Source of the DNA: an uncultured Pseudomonadota bacterium
GTDB taxonomy: Bacteria > Pseudomonadota > Gammaproteobacteria > Burkholderiales > SG8-41
NCBI GenBank assembly: GCA_946885605.1
Contig: CAMPGR010000114.1
Span: 1 to 12,397, forward strand
DNA: 12,397 nt
Reading direction: 5' to 3'
In this document: in pieces, positions 1 to 6,089 of the stretch
Layout of the letters: every line of letters begins with the position of its first letter
Position numbering within the stretch: position 1 is the stretch's first letter
The notes under the pieces: model-generated
Database searches by the model: none
Told to the model about the DNA's origin: nothing
The model's input: the letters and a program-made list of their open reading frames with translations, nothing else
Made by a program: the position numbers and the translations under genes

Positions 1-17
1 GCGGCATCAATTCAAAT

Positions 18-1403
18 TCAGGCGGGGGCGCGCGGAAAAGCGATCTGCACCGCGGTGCCCGTTCCGTTCGGTCCGGTACCGAGCCTGATCTCCGCGCCAT
101 GGCTCTGCGCGATCTCGCGCACGATCGCGAGCCCGAGGCCGCAGCCTTCTCCGGCGCTGTCGGGCGCCCGGTAGAAACGCTCGAAGACGAGCTCGCGCTC
201 CGCCTCCGGGATGCCGGGCCCGGTATCCTCGACCGCGAGCTTCACTATGGTCGTGTCCGGCGTCACGCGCACGGTGACCTGGCCGCCGCGCCCGGTATAG
301 CGCAGCGCGTTGTCGAGCACGTTGTTCAGCATCTCCTTCAGCAGGAACGCATTGCCGTCTATCGTGGCCGGCAGATGGGACGCATCGAAGCCGAGGTCGA
401 TATCGTGGCTGATCGCGCGCGGCACCCATTCCATCGTGGTATCCCGGGCGAGCGTCCCGAGGTCGAGCGGTTGGGTGGCATGCTCGCGTTTCTCTCCCGG
501 CTCGGCTCGCGCAAGAGAGAGCAGCTGGTTGACGAGCCTGGTCGTCTTTTCGGTTGCAGTATGCAGCTGCCGCAAAGTCGTCTCCATTTCCTGAGACGTC
601 GAATTGCGCACCGCGAGCTCGGTCTGCGTCTTGATGCCGGCGAGCGGCGTGCGCAACTGGTGCGCGGCGTCCGCGATGAATCGCTGCTGGGCGGCGAGCA
701 CCGCGCTCAGCCGCGAGAGCAAGCCGTTCATGGCGTGAATCAGCGGTTGCAGCTCCCGCGGCGCTTGCGCTTCGGAAAGCGGCGAGAGATCGCGATGTGA
801 ACGCGACTCGACCTCCGCGCGCAAGCTCGCGAGCGGCCGCAATCCGCGGCCCACGCCGTACCAGACGGCGACCGTGGCGGCGAGGATCAGAAACGCCTGC
901 GGCAACACCATGCCGAGGATGATCTGGCGGGCGGAGTCGCTGCGCACCGTGATCCGTTCGGCGACATGAATCATTACCGCTCCGCGGGCCGAGCCCGGCT
1001 GGACGGGCACACGCAGAGCGACGGCGCGAATGAGCCGTCCCCGGTATTCGTCGTCGTAGTAGCGCACGCGGTCCGTCGAAGGGTCCGATGGCGCGGGAAG
1101 ATCCGGCTCGCCGGTGATGTACTCGTTGCCCGGACCCAGTACCAGATAGTAGAGCCGGTCCGATTCCCGGGACTGCAGCATCTGCAGCGCGACGTCCGGA
1201 AGGTCGACGTAGATCTGGTCTCCGACCAGCTTCACCTGGCGCCCGATGTCGAGGGCCGCTTCGAGCAGCGCGCGATCGTAAGCGAGATTCGCGAAGCGCT
1301 TGGCGATGTCGTAGTCCACGACCGTGCTGATCGACCACAGCACGACGAGCGGAACGGCGAGCCAGGCGAGAAGCTGGCTGCGCAGCGTCCTAATCCGGCG
1401 CAT
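18..1403 (-). CDS. Sensor histidine kinase, TctE/QseC type (membrane-bound)
   Basis: Inner-membrane kinase that should autophosphorylate on His and pass phosphate to the regulator encoded just upstream. Seen: a membrane segment near residues 9-31, an external region of about 130 residues resembling the 2CSK_N sensor domain of TctE/QseC kinases, a second membrane segment near 160-182, an H box AAHQLRTPLAG (His about 248), N box NNVLDNALRY (Asn about 365), G1 box DTGPGIP and G2 box GCGLGLAI. All catalytic motifs are intact and the length of 461 residues is usual. The ATG at 1403 overlaps the end of the regulator gene by 14 bases, implying translational coupling; a TTG at 1418 is a possible alternative. 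Neither start has a strong Shine-Dalgarno. The ligand cannot be told from sequence; TctE (tricarboxylate) and QseC are both plausible relatives, so no symbol is given. Confidence 0.93.
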   Translation of the reverse strand: MRRIRTLRSQLLAWLAVPLVVLWSISTVVDYDIAKRFANLAYDRALLEAALDIGRQVKLVGDQIYVDLPDVALQMLQSRESDRLYYLVLGPGNEYITGEPDLPAPSDPSTDRVRYYDDEYRGRLIRAVALRVPVQPGSARGAVMIHVAERITVRSDSARQIILGMVLPQAFLILAATVAVWYGVGRGLRPLASLRAEVESRSHRDLSPLSEAQAPRELQPLIHAMNGLLSRLSAVLAAQQRFIADAAHQLRTPLAGIKTQTELAVRNSTSQEMETTLRQLHTATEKTTRLVNQLLSLARAEPGEKREHATQPLDLGTLARDTTMEWVPRAISHDIDLGFDASHLPATIDGNAFLLKEMLNNVLDNALRYTGRGGQVTVRVTPDTTIVKLAVEDTGPGIPEAERELVFERFYRAPDSAGEGCGLGLAIVREIAQSHGAEIRLGTGPNGTGTAVQIAFPRAPA

Positions 1404-2070
1404 TCGCGGGCTTTTCAAGCAGGTAACCGAGCCCCCGTATCGTGCGGATCACCACACCCGCGGGCTCGAGCTTGCGGCGCAATCGATGAACGTAAACCTC
1501 GATCGCGTTGGCGCCGACCTCCTCGTCCCAGCCGTAGAGCTGCTCGGCGAGCTGCTCCTTGTTGACGACGCGGCCGCTGCGATGCATGAGGATCTCCAGC
1601 ACGCCCAGTTCGCGCGCGGACAGGTCGAGCGGCGCGCCGTTCAGCGTGGCGCGGCGTCCCGCGGTGTCCAGGCGCAGCGCGCCGTGCGCGAGTGTCGAGC
1701 CTCCGCCGGATTGTCCGCGCCGGATCAAGGCGCGCACCCGCGCCTCGAGCTCTGGCAGGTCGAAAGGCTTGGTGAGGTAATCGTCGGCGCCGAGATCGAG
1801 CCCGCGCACCCGGTCATCCAGCGCATCGCGGGCAGTCAGAACGAGCACCGGCACCTTGGATCCGCGATGCCGCAAACGGCGCAGCACTTCAAAGCCGTCG
1901 AGCCGCGGCAAGCCCAGGTCGAGAATGACCAGGTCGTAGTTCTGCGCGAGCAGCACGTGGTCGGCCTGGTCTCCGCCCGCGACGCAATCCACCGCGTAAT
2001 CGGACTGGTGCAGCGAGCGGGTGAGGCCGTCCGCCAGCACAGGATCGTCTTCGGCTATCAGTATCCGCAT
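1390..2070 (-). CDS. OmpR-family response regulator, QseB/TctD/PmrA-like
   Basis: Cytoplasmic transcription factor of 226 residues. The receiver domain (about 1-115) has the acidic pair in AEDD (Glu7-Asp9), phosphoacceptor Asp51 in ILDLGLP, switch Thr79 and Lys101 in KPFD. The C-terminal winged helix (about 128-220) carries the family hallmarks VYVHRLRRKLE and IRTIRGLGYLL. It is first in a two-gene operon with the kinase. The ATG at 2070 has a GAGG Shine-Dalgarno seven bases upstream (2078-2081 on the plus strand). Regulators of this subfamily bind tandem direct repeats with an 11-bp period. One such repeat lies at 2114-2132, about 45 bases upstream of this start, and another at 2386-2404 in front of the second small-RNA unit, so autoregulation and control of those units are plausible but inferred. 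Confidence 0.95.
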   Translation of the reverse strand: MRILIAEDDPVLADGLTRSLHQSDYAVDCVAGGDQADHVLLAQNYDLVILDLGLPRLDGFEVLRRLRHRGSKVPVLVLTARDALDDRVRGLDLGADDYLTKPFDLPELEARVRALIRRGQSGGGSTLAHGALRLDTAGRRATLNGAPLDLSARELGVLEILMHRSGRVVNKEQLAEQLYGWDEEVGANAIEVYVHRLRRKLEPAGVVIRTIRGLGYLLEKPANAPD

Positions 2071-2113
2071 GGGAGGGCCTCTCGATAGTTTACTCCAGCC
2101 GCTTTCGCGTCCC

Positions 2114-2146
2114 TGAGTAAGGCCTGCGTAAGCGTCGCCTGATAAA
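2114..2146 (+). promoter_or_regulatory. Direct-repeat operator and -10 box of small-RNA unit 1
   Basis: TGAGTAAG (2114-2121) and TGCGTAAG (2125-2132) are direct repeats with an 11-bp period. After an eight-base gap comes a -10-like GATAAA (2141-2146), with no recognisable -35 hexamer. An activator site replacing the -35 element is typical of class II activation by OmpR-family regulators. The same arrangement with identical spacing precedes unit 2. On the minus strand the repeat reads CTTAC-N6-CTTAC, close to the known QseB/PmrA half-site layout. It also lies upstream of the divergent regulator gene and could serve both directions. Confidence 0.6.
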
Positions 2147-2151
2147 AAGTG

Positions 2152-2291
2152 ACCGTCGGTCGTCGAATTCGACGATGCGATGCTTCAGGTTTTTTCCTCC
2201 TTGGAGGTCCGTTCGGAGCCGCGCCGCCACGGCGTAGCCCGGTTCGCCTCCTTCCGCTCCGCAGGGCTTGCGTCCGTGCGGAGTTTTTTTT
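2152..2291 (+). ncRNA. Putative anti-Shine-Dalgarno small RNA, unit 1
   Basis: Predicted transcript of about 140 nt running from roughly 2152 (inferred from the -10 box) to the T-run at 2284-2291. Elements in order: hairpin TCGTCG/CGACGA (2160-2165 with 2170-2175); unpaired U-rich stretch leading into CCTCC (2196-2200), which matches the CCUCCUU 3' end of 16S rRNA; a long hairpin in which GGAGG (2203-2207) can pair with CCTCC (2247-2251), enclosing CGCCG/CGGCG (2222-2226 with 2230-2234); then the terminator. Unit 2 has the same order of parts. Known comparisons are the tandem sibling sRNAs of Neisseria (NmsR/RcoF), alphaproteobacterial CCUCC-loop sRNAs, and the betaproteobacterial toxic small RNA family with an anti-SD motif. 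Membership in any of them is not established here. No convincing short ORF fits. Confidence 0.6.
2257..2291 (+). terminator. Intrinsic terminator of unit 1
   Basis: Perfect 7-bp stem CTCCGCA (2257-2263) with TGCGGAG (2277-2283), directly followed by eight T (2284-2291). It ends the first small-RNA unit well before any protein gene, which argues for an independent short transcript. Confidence 0.85.
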
Positions 2292-2385
2292 GCCGGTGCA
2301 ATGCGACTACTCTAACTCATGCCGTGGATTATTTTTGATCACGACACCAGCAGGCGTGAACATTTCTCTTGCGAAATTGATGCCC

Positions 2386-2418
2386 TGCGTAAGTTTGGTG
2401 TAAGGCCCTGTTGATATG
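2386..2418 (+). promoter_or_regulatory. Direct-repeat operator and -10 box of small-RNA unit 2
   Basis: TGCGTAAG (2386-2393) and GGTGTAAG (2397-2404) repeat with an 11-bp period. Eight bases after the second repeat lies GATATG (2413-2418), in a TTGATAT context that parallels CTGATAA of unit 1. The GTAAG-to-GTAAG and GTAAG-to-GATA distances are the same in both units while the intervening bases differ, which suggests selection on the repeats and box. The candidate binder is the OmpR-family regulator encoded at 1390-2070. Confidence 0.6.
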
Positions 2419-2423
2419 GTCAA

Positions 2424-2574
2424 GTGCGTATGGAGCCTGTGGAGCGGCTCCGTCTTTGTTCTTTCCTCCTCGGAGGCCTGGCAGTAGCGCGCGTCCGCGC
2501 TGAGCGGACGGGTGCGTTGGCCTCTTTCACCTCCGCCGGGGCAACCCACACTGCCCCGAGCGGAGATTTTTTTT
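2424..2574 (+). ncRNA. Putative anti-Shine-Dalgarno small RNA, unit 2
   Basis: Predicted transcript of about 150 nt from roughly 2424 (inferred) to the T-run at 2567-2574. It begins with hairpin GGAGCC/GGCTCC (2432-2437 with 2446-2451), whose loop holds TGTGGAGC. A pyrimidine-rich stretch then leads to CCTCCT (2465-2470). Next is a hairpin closed by GAGGCC/GGCCTC (2473-2478 with 2519-2524), with an inner 7-bp stem CGTCCGC/GCGGACG (2492-2498 with 2504-2510), and finally the terminator. The distance from -10 box to CCTCC is 52 bases here and 55 in unit 1. Outside the promoter, the CCTCCTYGGAGG element and the terminator the two units have diverged, so they look like old sibling copies. Confidence 0.6.
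2531..2574 (+). terminator. Intrinsic terminator of unit 2
   Basis: Two stacked stems, CTCCGC with GCGGAG and GGGGCA (2538-2543) with TGCCCC (2552-2557), are followed by eight T (2567-2574). The outer stem sequence is shared with the unit 1 terminator, supporting common ancestry. It separates the small RNA from the pbpG promoter downstream. Confidence 0.87.
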
Positions 2575-2610
2575 GCGCCGGGCATCCCCCGGGCATATCT
2601 AAAAAGTTTC

Positions 2611-2639
2611 TTGAAAAAGCTTCGGTAACCCGGTATTTT
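2611..2639 (+). promoter_or_regulatory. Sigma-70-type promoter for the pbpG gene
   Basis: TTGAAA (2611-2616) and TATTTT (2634-2639) are separated by exactly 17 bases. This lies downstream of the unit 2 terminator and about 60 bases before the pbpG start, so the peptidase gene does not depend on read-through from the small-RNA units. Confidence 0.6.
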
Positions 2640-2690
2640 TAGAGCCTCAGCGGAGGCTCGAGAGAGAGCCGCGCCTAAGAACAAATCAAA

Positions 2691-2696
2691 GGAGGG
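2691..2696 (+). promoter_or_regulatory. Shine-Dalgarno that points to a CTG start for pbpG
   Basis: GGAGGG ends five bases before CTG at 2702, an ideal distance. The first in-frame GTG (2717) is 20 bases away and the first in-frame ATG (2726) is farther still. Starting at CTG gives a normal signal-peptide N-terminus, MKRLLVALML. Confidence 0.6.
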
Positions 2697-2701
2697 CAGC
2701 T

Positions 2702-3601
2702 CTGAAACGGCTACTCGTGGCGCTCATGCTGTGCGTTGCCTGGTCTGGCGCAGAAGCGGCGCAGGCGCGCAAGGCCAACATGCGGGTCATCCCCGCGGAT
2801 CGAGCCCCGGACGGCGATGAAATAACGCCGCGGGAGCTCTCCACATTGAAATCGTCATCGGTGATGGTGGTGCGGCAGGAAGACGGAGCGCTGCTCTACG
2901 CGAAGAACGCCAACGCCGTGGTGCCGATCGCGTCGATCACAAAGCTCATGACGGCCCTGGTGGTGCTGGACGCGAAGCTGCCCCTCGACGAGCACATCAT
3001 CGTCACCATGGACGATATCGACGAGATCAAGGGCACGCGCTCGCGTCTCAAGGTCGGCAGCCGGCTCACGCGCGGAGATATGCTGCGGCTCGCGCTGATG
3101 GCGTCGGAAAACCGCGCCGCATCGGCCTTGACACGCGCCTATCCCGGCGGCAGCGAAGCCTTCGTGAAGGCGATGAACGAGAAGGCGATGGATCTCGGGA
3201 TGTACCGCTCGAGTTTCGTGGACGGAACGGGACTTTCGAGCGACAACGTGTCGACGGCGCGGGACCTCGTCGCCCTCGTCAAGGCCGCGTACGAGTATCC
3301 GCTCATTCGCCAGTACACAACGGAAACCGACTATACCGTCGAGATCTCCAATGGCAGGACGCTGCATTATCGCAATTCGAACCGCCTGGTGCGCAACGAG
3401 GACTGGGATATCGGGTTGTCGAAGACCGGTTACATCAGTGAAGCGGGCCGCTGCCTCGTGATGCAGGCGGTCATTTCCGCAACGCCGCTCGTCATCGTGC
3501 TCCTCGACTCGTGGGGCAGGCTGACGCGCATCGGCGATGCGAACCGCATCCGCAAGTGGATTGAGGCCAACGCTCTGCGGCCGGTAGCGGCGCGTCCATA
3601 G
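2702..3601 (+). CDS. pbpG: D-alanyl-D-alanine endopeptidase (PBP7/PbpG type, peptidase S11)
   Basis: Periplasmic penicillin-binding protein that in the E. coli PBP7 family cleaves D-Ala-meso-DAP crosslinks in peptidoglycan. The three active-site motifs are present: SITK (catalytic Ser about residue 78, Lys 81), SEN (about 135-137) and KTG (about 241-243). Length is 299 residues from the CTG at 2702, usual for the family and too short to carry the C-terminal extra domain of PBP5/6. The N-terminus is a Sec signal: KR, hydrophobic core LLVALMLCVAW, then a cleavage region around AEAAQA. The start is uncertain: CTG has the only well-spaced Shine-Dalgarno, while GTG at 2717 would give 294 residues and remove the basic n-region. 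A close DacA-like carboxypeptidase is a less likely alternative. Confidence 0.92.
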   Translation: MKRLLVALMLCVAWSGAEAAQARKANMRVIPADRAPDGDEITPRELSTLKSSSVMVVRQEDGALLYAKNANAVVPIASITKLMTALVVLDAKLPLDEHIIVTMDDIDEIKGTRSRLKVGSRLTRGDMLRLALMASENRAASALTRAYPGGSEAFVKAMNEKAMDLGMYRSSFVDGTGLSSDNVSTARDLVALVKAAYEYPLIRQYTTETDYTVEISNGRTLHYRNSNRLVRNEDWDIGLSKTGYISEAGRCLVMQAVISATPLVIVLLDSWGRLTRIGDANRIRKWIEANALRPVAARP

Positions 3602-3659
3602 CGCGAGGGCCGCGACGCAGCCTGCGCCCGGCTCTCTCTCCTTAACGAGGACGTCTGCC

Positions 3660-4643
3660 ATGGGGCAACGCGGCGCTTCTTTTGCTTTTTACGACCTCGA
3701 GCCCGATGCGAGGAGTTTCCTCGACGAAATCGTCGCCGGACTCTCGCAGCCGCAGAAGGCGATCAGCCCGAAGTTCTTCTACGATGAGCGCGGCTCTGCC
3801 CTGTTCGACGCGATCTGCGCATTGCCCGAGTACTATCCCACGCGCACGGAGATGGCGCTCATGGAAGCGCACGGTCCGGAGATAGCCGCGCTTCTCGGGC
3901 CCGAGTATGTGCTGATCGAATTCGGCAGCGGCTCGGGGCGGAAAACGCTCCGGCTGATCGAGCGGTCGAGGCCCGCTCACTACGTGCCGATCGACATCGC
4001 CGCTCAACAGCTCAGGGCCTTCGCCGCGGAGCTGGCAGCTGCTTTCCCGTGGCTGCATATTTCTGCCGTGTGCGCGGATTACTCGGCGCCGCTCGAGCTG
4101 CCCGATGTCGTGCGTCAGGACGCGGGCCGCCGTGTCGCCTACTTCCCCGGCTCCACCATCGGAAATTTCACCATCGAGGAGGCGCGCTCCTTCCTGCGGC
4201 GCGCCCGCGCACTGGTCGGCTCGGGCGGAGCAATGCTGGTAGGGGTCGACCTCAAGAAGGCGCAGTCCGTGCTGCACGCCGCGTATAACGATGCACAGGG
4301 CGTGACCGCCGCGTTCAATCTCAACGTGCTCGCGCGCATCAATCGCGAGCTCAATGCCGATTTCGATCTCTCCGCCTTCCGGCACCGCGCGTTCTACAAT
4401 GCCGCGGCCGGGCGTATCGAGATGCACCTCGAGAGCGTGAAGGCGCAGCAGGTGACCTTGGGCGGACGCATTTTCCACTTTCGCCCGCACGAGACCATAC
4501 ATACCGAGAACTCGTACAAGTACTCCGTCGCTGAATTCCAGGCGCTTGCGCGCGAGGCCGGATTCGAGCCTGGCAGCGTCTGGGTCGATGGGGACGGGTT
4601 TTTTGCGATACATTACCTCATCGCGCGGGGCGCCGATGCATAG
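3660..4643 (+). CDS. egtD: L-histidine N-alpha-methyltransferase (ergothioneine pathway)
   Basis: SAM-dependent enzyme that trimethylates the amino group of histidine to hercynine, the first step of ergothioneine synthesis. Its 327 residues match the usual length. Visible family signatures are LFDAICALPEYYPTRTE (about 48-64) and the SAM loop IEFGSGSGRKT (86-96). The residues known to bind histidine in mycobacterial EgtD have counterparts: Asn169 in GSTIGN, Tyr209 in AAYNDAQGV, and Glu283/Ser285 in HTENS. This favours histidine as substrate over other acceptors of the same fold. It starts 58 bases after pbpG, with a weak GAGGA upstream, and its stop codon is embedded in the Shine-Dalgarno of the next gene. 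The usual partner egtB (the sulfoxide synthase) is not adjacent on either side, so the rest of the pathway must lie elsewhere or be missing. Confidence 0.93.
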   Translation: MGQRGASFAFYDLEPDARSFLDEIVAGLSQPQKAISPKFFYDERGSALFDAICALPEYYPTRTEMALMEAHGPEIAALLGPEYVLIEFGSGSGRKTLRLIERSRPAHYVPIDIAAQQLRAFAAELAAAFPWLHISAVCADYSAPLELPDVVRQDAGRRVAYFPGSTIGNFTIEEARSFLRRARALVGSGGAMLVGVDLKKAQSVLHAAYNDAQGVTAAFNLNVLARINRELNADFDLSAFRHRAFYNAAAGRIEMHLESVKAQQVTLGGRIFHFRPHETIHTENSYKYSVAEFQALAREAGFEPGSVWVDGDGFFAIHYLIARGADA

Positions 4644-4650
4644 GAGGAGG
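4642..4650 (+). promoter_or_regulatory. Shine-Dalgarno overlapping the egtD stop codon
   Basis: AGGAGGAGG begins inside the TAG stop of egtD (4641-4643). Eight bases separate its end from the ATG at 4659, against only two from the ATG at 4653, so 4659 is the better start for the Bug gene. The overlap implies the two genes were translated in a coupled fashion. Confidence 0.7.
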
Positions 4651-4658
4651 TCATGATA

Positions 4659-5621
4659 ATGGCGTTGCGTTGGCTTGCGGCATGCGCCGCGACGATCGTC
4701 CCTGCGCTCTCGGCAGGGCAGTCGTATCCCACCAAGCCCATCCGCTTCATCGTCGGCGTGCCGCCCGGTGGCGCCGCAGATTTCACCGCGCGCATCGTCG
4801 CGCAGCGGCTCGCCGACAACCTCGGCCAGAATGTGGTCGTGGAAAACCGCGGCGGCGCCGGAGGCACGATCGCTTCCGACATTAGCGCGAAAGCCCCGCC
4901 GGACGGCTACACGCTGCTCTGGTCCTCGTCCACGACACACGGCGTGGGTCCGGTGCTCTATGCCCGCCTGCCATATGACGCGCTGAAAAGCTTCACGCAC
5001 ATCGGGCTTGCGACCAGCCTCCCGATGTATGTTGCCGCCCACGCCGGGCTGCCTGTCAAGGGCGTGAAGGAACTCGTCGCCCTCGCAAGCGCAAAGCCCG
5101 ACAGCCTGCATTTCTATTCCTCCGGGAGCGGCGGCATGCCGCATCTCGTGGGCGAGATGTTCAAGACGGCGACCGGCGCGCCGATCGTTCACGTGCCATA
5201 CAAGGGCAGCGGCCCCGGTGTGGTCGATCTTGCGGGCGGCAACGTGCAGCTCGGCTTCGACTCGCTGCCCTCGATCTATCCTCACGTGCAGTCGGGGCGC
5301 ATCAGGCTGCTCGCGACAGTGGGCAGGAACCGTTCGGGGAAATACCCCGACTTGCCGAGCCTCGGATAGCTCGGTTATCCGCAAGTGGATGGAAAGGTGT
5401 GGTACGGCATTTCCGGGCCGGCCGGCATGCCGAAGCCCGTAGTCGATCGCCTCAGCAACGAGCTCGAGAAAATACTGGACATGGCGGACGTAAAAGAGCG
5501 CTTTGGACAGCAGGGCGCGGATTCGACCTTTCTTTCACCAGGCGATTTCGTCGCGTTCATGAAAGCGGAGTGGGCGAAATGGGGGCCGGTGGTGAAGGCG
5601 ACCGGCGCGAAAGTGGACTAG
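4659..5621 (+). pseudogene. Bug/TctC-family periplasmic solute-binding protein, interrupted by an in-frame TAG
   Basis: Members of this family capture carboxylates and similar solutes in the periplasm, sometimes for a tripartite tricarboxylate transporter. The protein begins with a Sec signal (MALRWLAACAATIVPALSAG) and family motifs follow: YPTKPIRFIVGVPPGG, VVVENRGGAGG, HVPYKGSGPG. After YPDLPSLG an amber codon (5367-5369) halts translation; the same frame then resumes at once with LGYPQVDGKVWYGISGPAGMPKPVV and runs normally to the true C-terminus at 5621. Intact relatives have A-E before LGYP here, so a single GAG-to-TAG change would explain the stop. The truncated product (about 236 residues) lacks the last quarter of the fold. 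No transporter membrane genes are nearby. Alternatives are a sequencing error or stop read-through. Confidence 0.85.
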
Positions 5622-6089
5622 GCGCGCCTTTCCCTTACCTGCGCTTGCCGGGACGCGGGCGAATCCCGCTCGTGGCCGCTCTCGAGATCGCGTCTTGCCG
5701 ATCTGAATTCCGCGTTTATCCTCGATGGCCCAGGCCCACTGTCCCGTGATCGTCCGCCGCTCGGAACGACCGCGATGAGGCGAGGACCGCCGGCGCGCGT
5801 GGCGGATCGAACAAGGCCCTCGCAAGCCGGCGGTTCGGAGACTGCTTGGCGCTCGCTCCTCAAAGGTCTACCATCAAGCACTGCCCTCCCCGTAGGAGCC
5901 GTCGCTCGATGGACTCGCCATGCTGCAGGAACCGAGGCGGGCGAACAACGATCTCAATCACCTGCTCGATCACTCCCGAGCATTGCGCTGCGCTCATGAA
6001 GCCTTAGCGCATGGCGGAGAGAAAGACTGAAGGCGCAGTGTTGGCACAGTGAAGCGTGGGACGCAGGACAAGGAAGCGAGCCGAGGCCA
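5622..6089 (+). other. Gene-free interval of about 470 bases
   Basis: No open frame here has a family signature, a good ribosome site or plausible composition; short frames on both strands are Arg-, Ser- and Pro-rich as expected of chance frames in GC-rich DNA. A small hairpin GCGGG/CCCGC (5655-5659 with 5665-5669) has no T-run and is not a convincing terminator. The promoter of the following kinase gene should lie here, but I cannot identify it. Confidence 0.5.

Noticed and set aside
7..1338. Long minus-strand frame of 443 residues overlapping the kinase gene
   Set aside because: It is Arg/Ala-rich with no family motif and lies in a shifted frame of the kinase, which has every catalytic box; a GC-rich shadow.
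2149..2642. Short plus-strand frames over the two small-RNA units (84 and 72 residues), both reading F-L-L-G-G at the CCTCC element
   Set aside because: The shared pentapeptide is only the translation of the conserved nucleotide motif. There is no Shine-Dalgarno, no other similarity, and both frames run through the terminators.
2307..2684. Minus-strand frame of 125 residues across the same region
   Set aside because: No family resemblance, and it crosses unit 2, its terminator and the pbpG promoter.
2152..2701. Riboswitch or attenuator controlling pbpG
   Set aside because: Both units end in their own terminators and pbpG has a separate promoter at 2611-2639 downstream of them; no known aptamer consensus was recognised.
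3642..5384. Minus-strand frame of 580 residues opposite egtD and the Bug gene
   Set aside because: Composition is rich in Arg, His and Gly without recognisable domains, and the plus strand carries two clear gene families across the same bases.
6041..6056. Sigma-54-like site beginning TTGGCAC upstream of the PAS kinase
   Set aside because: The -24-like TGGCAC is present, but GC falls one base short of the required spacing and the -12 TTGC is missing.
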